Source: Terriglobia bacterium (lineage in GTDB: Bacteria > Acidobacteriota > Terriglobia > JAJPHL01). From it: DNA of 64,000 nucleotides. The notes under the pieces were generated by a model. The model searched no databases. It worked only from the letters and a program-made list of their open reading frames with translations, and was not told the origin of the DNA. The position numbers and the translations under genes are program-made. Each line of letters opens with the position of its first letter. Position 1 is the stretch's first letter. The DNA is taken from positions 62,001 to 126,000 of the forward strand of contig JAJPHL010000032.1 in NCBI GenBank assembly GCA_021325275.1, read 5' to 3'. Below, piece after piece: positions 1 through 11,941 of this stretch.

Positions 1-1
1 C

Positions 2-1753
2 GCCGCCGGCGTCACTTCCACAACGGCCACCGGAGTTTGGGGAGCGTTCGCGCTCGAGACGACCGATCTTAAAACGTTCACGTTTGCCAGTTCACTCGGA
101 TATCCAGCGCCTTCGCCGCTCATGAGCGCCGGGAGAACCTTCAGTAAATGCGACACCACCGGTAATACCGGATTCGACGAGAACTATGCGGCTCCCGGAT
201 CCGTGCTTCAGGATCCCACGCTGCCTGCCGGAAACCTGATCATGTTGTATGAAGCGGAAAACCATTGTCCAGGCGGCGTCTTTCAACAGCCGTTTTACGC
301 CACGGTGGGATTCATGCGATCTTCCGACAACGGCAAAACATGGCCGGATGTGCAACCGGGCCCTCTGGGCGGATCGACGCGATTCCCGGTGGTTCAGAGT
401 CCCGATCCGCAGCCGACTAGCGCCCACGGGTATTTGGGCAATGCGATCCCCAGCGGATTCATCGACAGGACCGCCACCGGCGATTACTATCTCTACGTCA
501 CTTATGATTATTTCTCCACCAGCGGCCAAGCGATTCGCGTGGCGCGCGCCAAACTCGGCACGAATCCGCTGACGTTTCAGAAGTGGTACAACGGCTCCTT
601 CAGCCAACCCGGAATCGGCGGCCTGGATAGCGACGTCTTCCCGGCGGGAGCGTGTTCGGGACAGCAGACCAGCAGCGAAATCAATTACAACGACGACGTC
701 GGTCTCTACATTTTGATTTTCAGGTGCAACAGCGGGCCCTCCGATGCGCGCGTCGGCGGATGGTATTACTCCACCGCCACCAGTCTCGATCAACAGAACT
801 GGACCGCGCCGCAGTTGATCGCGAACTCCGTCTACCCGCTAACGTCGCCTTGCCCGGGGTCAACTACCGGCAACGACTTCGATGGCTTCTATCCCTCCAT
901 GATGTCGCCGGGAGCCGCGGCAGGACATACCAAGCTGACGGGAACGATTTTCTTCACGCACGTGGCGTGCGACTTGAACTCGCGACAATTCCTATCGCGA
1001 ACATTCACGATCACGGCGCTGCCGGTTTCACCGATCCCGAGCGGGGGCATCGTGAACAACGCCAGCTACACGGCAGGAACTACGCCGCTGGCGCCCGGAT
1101 CGATCGCCGCTATCTTCGGAACGAGTCTCACCGACGGCACTTCATGTCTTCCACCGAAGTGTTTTCCCTCGTTTGACGGCAACGGAAAACTGAACACCAC
1201 GATGGCCAACTCGCAAGTCTTGATCAACGGCGTGGCTGCGCCGCTTTTCTACGCCTCGCCGGGACAAACCGGCGTGCAGATTCCGTTCGAAACCACGGGC
1301 ACGTCGGCGACGGTCGCCGTCACGATTGCCGGACAAGCCACTGCGCCGGTCACGCTGCCGATCGGCACGGTCTCCCCTGGCATTTTCACTGTGACCGCGG
1401 ACGGCAAAGGCGCGGGAGCGATCACCCACGCCGACGGATCCGCAGTGTCGGCGGCGAGTCCTGCGAAGCGGGGCGAAGTGGTAATTGTCTATGGCACCGG
1501 GCTTGGTGCGGTGTCGCCGGCGGTCGCGACCGGTGCCTTGCCCGCCGGGGTGTCTACGTCAACTACCAGCGTAACGGTCACTTTCGGCACCATCACGGTG
1601 ACTCCCGACTATGCCGGCTTGGCGGGGTGTTGTGTCGGCCTGAATCAAATCAACGTCAAGGTTCCGGCCGGCGCTACAGTCGGCAATTCCATACCTTTAG
1701 TATTGAACACCGGAGGCAAAACGTCGAACTCGGTGACGATCGCCGTGCAGTAG
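2..1753 (+). CDS. Secreted BNR/sialidase-like protein with C-terminal TIGR03437 domain (5' partial)
   Basis: The frame is open from the first bases of the window, so the ORF-track Met at 122 is internal and the true start lies upstream; 583 codons are visible. The N-terminal two thirds read like a beta-propeller of the BNR/sialidase type: an Asp-box-like SSDNGKTW is followed by Tyr/Trp-rich strands. From about codon 345 comes a typical TIGR03437 domain: GGIVNNASYTAG, APGSIAAIFG, APLFYASPGQTGVQIPF, VIVYGTGLGAVSP, and the terminal SNSVTIAVQ directly before the stop. The role is probably carbohydrate binding or hydrolysis outside the cytoplasm, which is inference. The domain call is confident; enzymatic activity is not shown. 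Confidence 0.85.
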   Translation, partial: AAGVTSTTATGVWGAFALETTDLKTFTFASSLGYPAPSPLMSAGRTFSKCDTTGNTGFDENYAAPGSVLQDPTLPAGNLIMLYEAENHCPGGVFQQPFYATVGFMRSSDNGKTWPDVQPGPLGGSTRFPVVQSPDPQPTSAHGYLGNAIPSGFIDRTATGDYYLYVTYDYFSTSGQAIRVARAKLGTNPLTFQKWYNGSFSQPGIGGLDSDVFPAGACSGQQTSSEINYNDDVGLYILIFRCNSGPSDARVGGWYYSTATSLDQQNWTAPQLIANSVYPLTSPCPGSTTGNDFDGFYPSMMSPGAAAGHTKLTGTIFFTHVACDLNSRQFLSRTFTITALPVSPIPSGGIVNNASYTAGTTPLAPGSIAAIFGTSLTDGTSCLPPKCFPSFDGNGKLNTTMANSQVLINGVAAPLFYASPGQTGVQIPFETTGTSATVAVTIAGQATAPVTLPIGTVSPGIFTVTADGKGAGAITHADGSAVSAASPAKRGEVVIVYGTGLGAVSPAVATGALPAGVSTSTTSVTVTFGTITVTPDYAGLAGCCVGLNQINVKVPAGATVGNSIPLVLNTGGKTSNSVTIAVQ

Positions 1754-1818
1754 GCGTCCCGTTCCTTTTGATCGTTCTATTTAAGTAATTGAAAACAAAA
1801 GGTATTCTCGTTCCGCGC

Positions 1819-1846
1819 TTGACATCCCGCCATTTTGCCCTATACA
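1819..1846 (+). promoter_or_regulatory. Sigma-70-type promoter for dprA
   Basis: A perfect -35 box TTGACA (1819-1824) and a -10 box TATACA (1841-1846) are separated by 16 bp. They lie just upstream of an AAAGGA ribosome site and the dprA ATG at 1860. Transcription would start only a few bases before that site, so the leader is very short. Confidence 0.6.
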
Positions 1847-1859
1847 TTCAAAGGACCCG

Positions 1860-3050
1860 ATGGTTTCCAGCACCGCCCAATCGCCGGACCCAGACCAACA
1901 AGCTGGGGCGAATTTGGCGCTTGATTGGCTGGCGTTGAAGCTGTCGCCGGGTCTGGGCACTCGGTTGGCCGCGCGATTGGCCAGGGCGTTTGGCGATCCT
2001 CGGGCCGTGTTCCAGGCGAGTCCCGGAGCGCTCGAACCGCATGGAGTGCCGCCACTTGTCGCGCGTCAGATGACCGCGTCGCCGGCTTACGAAGAAGCAC
2101 AGCGGGAGTTGGAGAAGGCCCGGAAAGAGGGCTGCGAGATCGTCACCTACAGCGACGATCGCTACCCCGAGTTGCTCCGCCAGATTTTCGATCCGCCCGT
2201 TGTCCTGTACTGCCGGGGCAATCTGGAGTTGCTGACGGCGCCGGGAATTGCAGTGGTTGGTGCGCGCAAGCCCACGCCGTATGGACTCGCGGTGGCCGAA
2301 AGACTCGCCGCGGATCTGGCGGCGCGCGGTCTGGTGATCAACAGCGGGCTGGCGCGCGGCGTGGACACGGCGGCGCACAAAGGCGCGCTCGATTCCGGCG
2401 GCGGACGCACGATCGCGGTACTGGGATGCGGAATCGATCAATGCTATCCCAGCGAGAACAAGCGGTTGAAGGCGCGCGTCGAGCAATTGGGCTTGGCGAT
2501 CTCCGAGTTTCCGATCGGAGCCTTTGCGGCGCCGCAGAATTTTCCGATCCGCAATCGCGTGATCAGCGGATTGTCGTTGGGCGTGCTGGTGGTGGAAGCG
2601 GCGCAGTATTCCGGATCGCTGATCACGGCACGCTTGGCCTTGGAACAGGATCGCGAAGTGTTTTGCGTGCCGGGAAACATCACGAATCAATTCAGTTGGG
2701 GACCGAACACGCTGATCAAGCAAGGGTCCAAGCTGGTGATGGAATGGCGCGATGTGATGGACGAACTTCCGGGCCCAATTCGTCAAGCACTTATGGTGCG
2801 GATGGCGGAGGGCGATGCAACCAACGGTGTGGCTGGCGCATCTGAGTTCACCGAAGGGCTGACCGGCGTGGAGCGGTCGCTGTGCACGCTGTTGAAAGTG
2901 GAAGAAGCGATGCAGATTGACTCGATTCTGGAAAAAATGCCCGAGCACTCGCCGTCCGAAGTGCTGGCCGGATTGCTGGAATTGGAAATCAAAGGCCTGG
3001 CCCGGCAGTTGCCGGGAAAAAATTTTGTGAAAGCGTTAGTGAGAGTTTAG
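1860..3050 (+). CDS. dprA: DNA processing protein DprA/Smf
   Basis: The 396-residue protein has the usual DprA layout: an N-terminal SAM/HhH-like region (LSPGLGTRLAARLARAFGD), a central Rossmann-like domain, and a C-terminal winged-helix-like tail (EEAMQIDSILEKMP). The Rossmann part carries the family signature VGARKPTPYG near residue 132, then NSGLARGVDTAAHKGAL and AVLGCGIDQCYP. DprA binds incoming single-stranded DNA during natural transformation and loads RecA. The ATG at 1860 is chosen because it follows AAAGGA and the promoter above. It sits directly before topA on the same strand, a smf-topA order found in many bacteria. Confidence 0.95.
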   Translation: MVSSTAQSPDPDQQAGANLALDWLALKLSPGLGTRLAARLARAFGDPRAVFQASPGALEPHGVPPLVARQMTASPAYEEAQRELEKARKEGCEIVTYSDDRYPELLRQIFDPPVVLYCRGNLELLTAPGIAVVGARKPTPYGLAVAERLAADLAARGLVINSGLARGVDTAAHKGALDSGGGRTIAVLGCGIDQCYPSENKRLKARVEQLGLAISEFPIGAFAAPQNFPIRNRVISGLSLGVLVVEAAQYSGSLITARLALEQDREVFCVPGNITNQFSWGPNTLIKQGSKLVMEWRDVMDELPGPIRQALMVRMAEGDATNGVAGASEFTEGLTGVERSLCTLLKVEEAMQIDSILEKMPEHSPSEVLAGLLELEIKGLARQLPGKNFVKALVRV

Positions 3051-3060
3051 CTGGAACGCA

Positions 3061-3136
3061 GCCCGCGTAGCAGGCGGAATATCTGTAGCCCGCAGCTTGC
3101 ACTTTGGGCTACCAATATGTCGCCGGCTTCGCCGGC
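3061..3136 (+). repeat. REP-like intergenic palindromic repeat, copy 1
   Basis: The dprA-topA gap contains GTAGCCC...GGGCTAC as an inverted pair, then CAATATGTC and the perfect hairpin GCCGGC-TTC-GCCGGC (3122-3136). The same prefix followed by a hairpin with a different but still paired stem occurs near 34706 and 39351. A related left half, GCCCGCGGTAGCAG with GGCTTGCAC, occurs at 43812. Confidence 0.65.
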
Positions 3137-3159
3137 TGTTGAGGGTTGATCGGAAAATC

Positions 3160-5706
3160 ATGGCAAAGAAGACAGCAACGAAAGCGAAAGCCGCGAAGAC
3201 AAAAGCCGCGGTGGAAGAAATAGAAATTGAAGTGCCTGAGCCGAAGGCCGGGCGTGGAAAAACGTTGGTGGTGGTCGAATCGCCCACCAAGGCCAAGACC
3301 ATCCTGAAGTACCTGGGCCCGCAGTTTGTCGTGAAGGCGTCGATCGGGCACGTGAAGGATTTGCCGAAGAAAACGCTGGGCGTGAATGTGGAAAAAGGTT
3401 TCCGCCCCACGTATGAAGTAATCGCGACGAAGAAAAAAATTATCGCCGAACTGAAAGCCGCCGCGAAAGTTGCCAAACAAATCTTCCTGGCGGCCGACCC
3501 CGACCGCGAAGGCGAAGCCATCTGCTCGCATTTGGCCGAAGAACTGGGCGACAAGAAAATCGGCAAGCCGATCCGCCGCATTCTGTTTCAGGAAATCACC
3601 AAGTCCGCCGTTCAGGCGGCCGTTGCGAATCCCGGCGACATCAACGAGCACTTGGTCGACGCGCAGCAAACCCGCCGGATTCTCGATCGACTTGTCGGAT
3701 ACCAAGTCAGCCCGCTGTTGTGGGACAAAGTGCGCCGCGGAATTTCCGCGGGACGCGTGCAGACGGTCGCGCTGCGCCTGATCGTGGAGCGCGAAGCGGA
3801 GATTCGCGCGTTTCAAGCGCGCGAGTATTGGACTGTCGACGCCGATCTCGAAGCGGGATCGCCGCCGCCGTTCACCGCCCGGCTCATCAAGAAAGCCGGC
3901 GAAGCCATCGACATCACCAATGAAGAGCAGGCGCGGGCGCTTGAAAAAGAGCTGAACACGCTGCCGTTCGTGGTGTCGAGCGTCACCACGCGCGAAAAAC
4001 GCCGCAATGCTTATCCGCCGTTCATCACCTCCAAGCTGCAACAGGATTCCTCGCGCAAACTGCACTTCAGCGTGAAGCGCACCATGGTGATCGCGCAACG
4101 ATTGTATGAAGGCGTGGAGCTCGGCGAAGAAGGCGCGACGGGCTTGATCACCTACATGCGCTCGGATTCCACGCGCGTCGCCGATTCCGCGCTTACCGAA
4201 GTGCGCGACTTCATCGGCACGGAACTTGGCACAACCTATTTGCCCGAGAAGGCCAACGTTTACAAAACGAAAAAAGACGCGCAGGACGCGCACGAAGCGA
4301 TCCGGCCGACGTCGGTGCTGCGCACGCCCGATTCCGTGGCGAAATATTTGTCCGAGGACGAACTGAAACTCTACCGGCTCATCTGGCAGCGTTTTGTCGC
4401 ATCGCAGATGCTTCCGGCAATCTTCGACCAGACCTCGATCGACATCAATGCCGGCGACAATTTGTTCCGCGCCACCGGATCGGTGCTGAAGTTCGATGGA
4501 TTCCTGAAGGTCTACGAGGAAGCGAAGGATCAAGCGGACGAAGAAGACGAAGAACGCAAGCATTCGCTGCCGGCAGTGACCGAGGGCGAGCGCCTGAAAC
4601 TCGCGGCGTTGAAACCGGAACAGCATTTCACCGAACCGCCGCCGCGCTACAACGAAGCCACGCTGGTGAAAGACCTGGAAGAAAAAGGCATCGGCCGCCC
4701 GTCCACGTACGCGAGCATCCTGAGCGTGATTCAGGATCGCGAGTACGTGGAGAAGCGCTCCAACCGTTTTTATCCGACCGAGCTCGGACAGGTGGTATGC
4801 AATCTCCTCGTCGACAATTTCGCGGACATCTTCGACTTCGCCTACACGGCGCGCATGGAAGAAGAACTCGACGAAATCGAGGACGGCAAACTCACGTGGA
4901 CCGTCGCGCTGGAGGAGTTTTACGAAAAATTCCAAAAGGATTTGAAGAAAGCCACGCGCAACATGCAGGACATCAAGCGCATGGAAAAACCCACCGACCA
5001 GATTTGCGAGCGTTGCGGCAAACCGATGGTCATCAAGTGGGGGCGTCACGGCAGTTTCATCGCCTGCACCGGATATCCGGAGTGTACGAACACGCGCGAA
5101 CTCGAAACCGACGTGACCGATCTGCCGGAACTCAAAAAAGGTGAAGTCGTCGAAGCCAACGCCGAGGATCGCGGCGCGTGCGTGAACTGCGGGCGTCCGA
5201 TGCAGTTGAAGCGCGGACGCTTCGGACAATTCCTTGCGTGCACCGGATATCCCGATTGCAAGACCACGCAGCAACTGGGTCAAGCGCAGCGCAAGCCGGA
5301 CGTGATGCTGGAAGAAGAGTGTCCAAAGTGCGGCAGCAAGTTAGTCGTCAAGGACGGCCGCTTCGGCGAATTCACGGCGTGCAGCTCGTATCCGAAATGC
5401 AAGTACGTGAAGCACAAAACGGTCGGTGTGGCGTGCCCGAATCCCGGATGCACGGGCGAGCTGGCGGAACGGCGGACGGGGAAGGGCAAGATCTTCTACG
5501 GCTGCGTGAATTATCCGAATTGCGATTTCACGACGTGGAATCGGCCGATCCCGGAGAAATGTCCCGAGTGCGGTAGTCCCTACATCGAGGAAAAACGCAG
5601 CAAGGCGGGCGCGTTCCGCGTGTGTCCGAACAAGGATTGCAAGTACAAGGAACAAATTGAGGAGACGGTGGAGAACGTCGAGGAAGTGGCTCCCGTTCCG
5701 GCGTAA
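3160..5706 (+). CDS. topA: DNA topoisomerase I (type IA)
   Basis: Relaxes negative supercoils through a transient 5'-phosphotyrosine bond. The Met at 3160 (MAKKTATKAKAAKTKAA, a basic lysine/alanine N-terminus) is preferred to the track start at 3097, which would translate the REP-like repeat; this gives 848 residues. The TOPRIM domain has VVVESPTKAKTI and the metal motif ADPDREGEAI. The active-site tyrosine is in GLITYMRSDSTR near residue 331, and HEAIRPTS follows. Five C-terminal Cys4 zinc ribbons end the protein (CERCGKPM, CVNCGRPM, CPKCGSKL, CPNPGC, CPECGSPY), more than the three common in proteobacterial TopA. Confidence 0.97.
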   Translation: MAKKTATKAKAAKTKAAVEEIEIEVPEPKAGRGKTLVVVESPTKAKTILKYLGPQFVVKASIGHVKDLPKKTLGVNVEKGFRPTYEVIATKKKIIAELKAAAKVAKQIFLAADPDREGEAICSHLAEELGDKKIGKPIRRILFQEITKSAVQAAVANPGDINEHLVDAQQTRRILDRLVGYQVSPLLWDKVRRGISAGRVQTVALRLIVEREAEIRAFQAREYWTVDADLEAGSPPPFTARLIKKAGEAIDITNEEQARALEKELNTLPFVVSSVTTREKRRNAYPPFITSKLQQDSSRKLHFSVKRTMVIAQRLYEGVELGEEGATGLITYMRSDSTRVADSALTEVRDFIGTELGTTYLPEKANVYKTKKDAQDAHEAIRPTSVLRTPDSVAKYLSEDELKLYRLIWQRFVASQMLPAIFDQTSIDINAGDNLFRATGSVLKFDGFLKVYEEAKDQADEEDEERKHSLPAVTEGERLKLAALKPEQHFTEPPPRYNEATLVKDLEEKGIGRPSTYASILSVIQDREYVEKRSNRFYPTELGQVVCNLLVDNFADIFDFAYTARMEEELDEIEDGKLTWTVALEEFYEKFQKDLKKATRNMQDIKRMEKPTDQICERCGKPMVIKWGRHGSFIACTGYPECTNTRELETDVTDLPELKKGEVVEANAEDRGACVNCGRPMQLKRGRFGQFLACTGYPDCKTTQQLGQAQRKPDVMLEEECPKCGSKLVVKDGRFGEFTACSSYPKCKYVKHKTVGVACPNPGCTGELAERRTGKGKIFYGCVNYPNCDFTTWNRPIPEKCPECGSPYIEEKRSKAGAFRVCPNKDCKYKEQIEETVENVEEVAPVPA

Positions 5707-5729
5707 TTCAACCGTGCTAGAGTAATCGC

Positions 5730-6242
5730 ATGGCAACCACGGCGCTCATTTCGGTGGAAGAATACCTGTCGACGAGTTATCAGGACGGAGATCGCGAATT
5801 TGTCGACGGCGCGGTGGTGGAGAGAAACGTGGGTGAATATCAACACTCAGACGTACAAACAGCTATAGCCTTTTGGCTTCGGGGTCACATCAAAGCGTAC
5901 CGCACGGTGGTTGAGTGCCGACTGCGGATCCGAACATCGCGGTACCGCATACCGGACGTCATGCTGGTCGAGAAGCATGGACCGGCAAAGCCAGGGCCTG
6001 TTACCGAAGTGCCATTTCTTGTGGTCGAAGTGCTTTCGCCTGACGATCGCGCCTCCGATATGCGCGATAAGATCGCCGACTATCGGTATTTGGGTGTCAA
6101 ATACATTTGGGTGGTCGACCCCCGCGCACAATCAGCCGACATCTACACGGCCGAAGGCAGTCGCACGGTCACCGACGGCGTTCTCCGCACCGAAAACCCC
6201 CCGATCGAAGTCCCGTTCTCCGAAATCTTCGAGACGGAATAA
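5730..6242 (+). CDS. Uma2-family (DUF820) putative restriction-endonuclease-fold protein
   Basis: This 170-residue protein begins SVEEYLST and has the Uma2/DUF820 signature: DGDREFVDGAVVER, then YRIPDVMLVE, and LVVEVLSPDDRASDMRDK with YRYLGVKYIWVVDP. The conserved Asp in PDVML and the Glu in VVEVLSP correspond to the PD-(D/E)XK nuclease core of the family. Members are common and multicopy in cyanobacteria, Chloroflexi and Acidobacteria, and their function is not established. It starts 23 bp after the topA stop and converges with the oxidoreductase gene, whose stop lies one base away. Confidence 0.85.
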   Translation: MATTALISVEEYLSTSYQDGDREFVDGAVVERNVGEYQHSDVQTAIAFWLRGHIKAYRTVVECRLRIRTSRYRIPDVMLVEKHGPAKPGPVTEVPFLVVEVLSPDDRASDMRDKIADYRYLGVKYIWVVDPRAQSADIYTAEGSRTVTDGVLRTENPPIEVPFSEIFETE

Positions 6243-6243
6243 C

Positions 6244-9798
<3,555 letters not shown>

Positions 9799-9889
9799 AT
9801 TTGTATCTTCGGCCCCCGGCGGCCCGGTGATCTGTGACGGCCGTCAACTTGGTGTGTGACCGCGCGGCGTCTTGTGGTACCTTCCTTCC

Positions 9890-11296
9890 ATGTTTCGCTT
9901 CAGCTTTGTCATCCTCGCCGCCACCGCTATGGTGTCGGCACAAGCGCCCCTCGACTGGAAGGCCCTGGAACCTGAAATCTTCGAGCATTACGCCAACCTG
10001 ATTCACATCGATACCAGCGCGCCTCCCGGCAACGAGACCAAAGCCGCCGAGTACATCAAGGGCGTCCTCGCGAAGGAGGGCATTCCCGCGCAGATTTACG
10101 AAATGGAGCCGGGACGCGGCAACTTGGTCGCGCGACTCAAGGGCAACGGCTCGAAAAAGCCCATCGTGATCATGGGACACCTCGACGTGGTCGGCGTGCA
10201 GCGCGAAAAATGGACCGTCGAACCCTTTGGACCGGTTAGAAAAGATGGATTTGTCTACGGCCGCGGATCCATCGACGACAAAGACAAAGTGACATCCGCG
10301 CTGATGACGTTCCTGCTGCTGAAGCGCCGGAACGTCCCGCTCGATCGCGACGTGATCTTGATCGCCGAGGCCGGCGAGGAAGGCGATTCGCGGGTGGGAA
10401 TCGGCTATCTCGTCGCCCAACACTGGGATGAAATTGCGTGCGAGTACGCGCTCACCGAAGGCGGCACGATGTCGGCGCGCGACGGTCAAGTGCGCACGGT
10501 GGAAATCGCCACGACCGAAAAAGTGCCGCGCGGAACAAAACTTATTGCGCATGGAGAAGCCGGCCACGGATCGCGTCCGCGGCTCGACAACGCGCTGGCG
10601 CATCTCGCCGCGGCGGTCGCGAAAATCGCGGCGAATCAGCCGCCGATGCGGCTCACCGATACGACCCGCGCGTATTTCGAGCGCCTTGCCTCGATCAGCG
10701 CGCCCGAGGACGCGCAGCGCTATCGCGACATCGCCGATCCCGCGCGCGCCGCGGCGGCCGAAGCGTATTTCGCACGCAACGAATTGACGCACTACTCGAT
10801 CCTGCGCACGTCGGTGGTGCCTACGATTCTCAAGGGAGGTTTCCGCTCGAACGTCATTCCGTCGGAGGCGGAAGCAACGCTCGACGTCCGCGCGCTGCCC
10901 GACGAGGACATGCCGAAATTCTACTCGTGGCTGAAGAATCTGATCGACGATCCGGCGGTAGAGATTGTTCAAACAGCCAACGCCGGACGTCAGCCCGGCC
11001 CGCCGTCGAGCCACACCAACGAAATGTTCCATTCGTTTGAAGCGGTGCAACGCGCCATGTTCCCAGGCGCGATCACGCTGCCCTCGATGCTGACCGGCGC
11101 AACCGACAACGCGCAACTTCGCGCCAAAGGCGTGCAGGCGTACGGATTCGGTCCCATCGTCGACGAAAAAGACGCGTCGGCCGGCGGCGGCGCGCACGGC
11201 GACGATGAGCGCTTGCGCGAGGCGTCGCTGTACAAAGAAGTGGAGTTTCTGTTCCGCAGCGTGCTGCCGGTTGTTTCGTCAACAAGAAAAGAGTAA
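9890..11296 (+). CDS. Secreted M20-family metallopeptidase
   Basis: A zinc-dependent exopeptidase or amidohydrolase of the ArgE/DapE/carboxypeptidase Ss1 family. The chosen Met (MFRFSFVILAATAMVSAQ) gives a clean signal peptide with A-Q cleavage; the track start six codons earlier would spoil it. The 468-residue protein shows metal-ligand motifs in order: IVIMGHLDVVG (His, Asp), GRGSIDDKDKVTSAL (bridging Asp) and IAEAGEEGDS (catalytic Glu and ligand Glu). A dimerisation domain follows (GEAGHGSRPRLDNALAHLA), and the late His is in GGGAHGDDER. It is probably a periplasmic or extracellular peptidase for peptide scavenging; the substrate is unknown. Confidence 0.9.
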   Translation: MFRFSFVILAATAMVSAQAPLDWKALEPEIFEHYANLIHIDTSAPPGNETKAAEYIKGVLAKEGIPAQIYEMEPGRGNLVARLKGNGSKKPIVIMGHLDVVGVQREKWTVEPFGPVRKDGFVYGRGSIDDKDKVTSALMTFLLLKRRNVPLDRDVILIAEAGEEGDSRVGIGYLVAQHWDEIACEYALTEGGTMSARDGQVRTVEIATTEKVPRGTKLIAHGEAGHGSRPRLDNALAHLAAAVAKIAANQPPMRLTDTTRAYFERLASISAPEDAQRYRDIADPARAAAAEAYFARNELTHYSILRTSVVPTILKGGFRSNVIPSEAEATLDVRALPDEDMPKFYSWLKNLIDDPAVEIVQTANAGRQPGPPSSHTNEMFHSFEAVQRAMFPGAITLPSMLTGATDNAQLRAKGVQAYGFGPIVDEKDASAGGGAHGDDERLREASLYKEVEFLFRSVLPVVSSTRKE

Positions 11297-11400
11297 ATGC
11301 AACCGCCGATAAACGCCGATCAGACAAAGGATCGTTGTTGGACGAACCGAGAGCCTGTTGCGTTCGGCCAGCAACCAGCACCAGCTACCAGAAACCGTTC

Positions 11401-11889
11401 TTAAGCGGCCATGGCCCGTGCCGCGAGCGGCAGCATCATCGGCTCCACGAGCCAGCGAAAATCGCTGAAGCTCATGCGAATCGTTTCGCGATGCGTGCCC
11501 GCATTGAAGACAATTTCATTGACGCCGCCGGGATCCCACGCCAATTCGGGATCGACGTACACGGGCATGCCGTAGAGATTGCCGAAGGGCGGCATCGCGC
11601 CCGTTTCCGAGTCGGGGAACAAACTATTGAACTCGGCTTCGGTGGCCAGTCGCGCGCACGGCAAGTTGAGCGACTCGCGCACCGCCCGCATGTTCACGTG
11701 ACGCGGCGCCGGCAGCACGACCATCAGGAATTGTCCGTCGGATTCCACGATGATGGTCTTCGCCATCATGCGTCCGGGCACATGCTCCGCGGCCGCCACC
11801 TGCTGTGCGGTGTAAGCGGTGCGATGGATGTGGGTTTCGTAGGGAACGCGCTGCTGATCCAGGAACCGTTTCAGCCGGAGGGAGATCAT
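11401..11889 (-). CDS. YbaK/ProX-type aminoacyl-tRNA deacylase family protein
   Basis: The 162-residue protein belongs to the YbaK/EbsC/YeaK editing-domain family, which hydrolyses mischarged aminoacyl-tRNA in trans. Motifs: VPYETHIHRTAYTAQQVAAAEHV, the lysine-containing MMAKTIIVESDG, a GAMPPFGN turn and NEIVFNAGTHRETIRM. The start at 11889 is chosen because AGGAGG lies eight bases upstream; the longer track ORF (to 12039) would run through the end of the neighbouring hydrolase gene. Which tRNA it edits cannot be told. The YbaK fold and the YeaK-like subgroup are likely. Confidence 0.85.
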   Translation of the reverse strand: MISLRLKRFLDQQRVPYETHIHRTAYTAQQVAAAEHVPGRMMAKTIIVESDGQFLMVVLPAPRHVNMRAVRESLNLPCARLATEAEFNSLFPDSETGAMPPFGNLYGMPVYVDPELAWDPGGVNEIVFNAGTHRETIRMSFSDFRWLVEPMMLPLAARAMAA

Positions 11890-11941
11890 AGCAAAGTCCT
11901 CCTTTCGTCTCTTTCTCCATGCTACACCCGTTCCGACTCCC

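Noticed and set aside
3109-5283. 724-codon ORF antisense to topA
   Set aside because: Shadow frame created by GC-rich codon bias; topA is certain and the antisense product has no recognisable motif.
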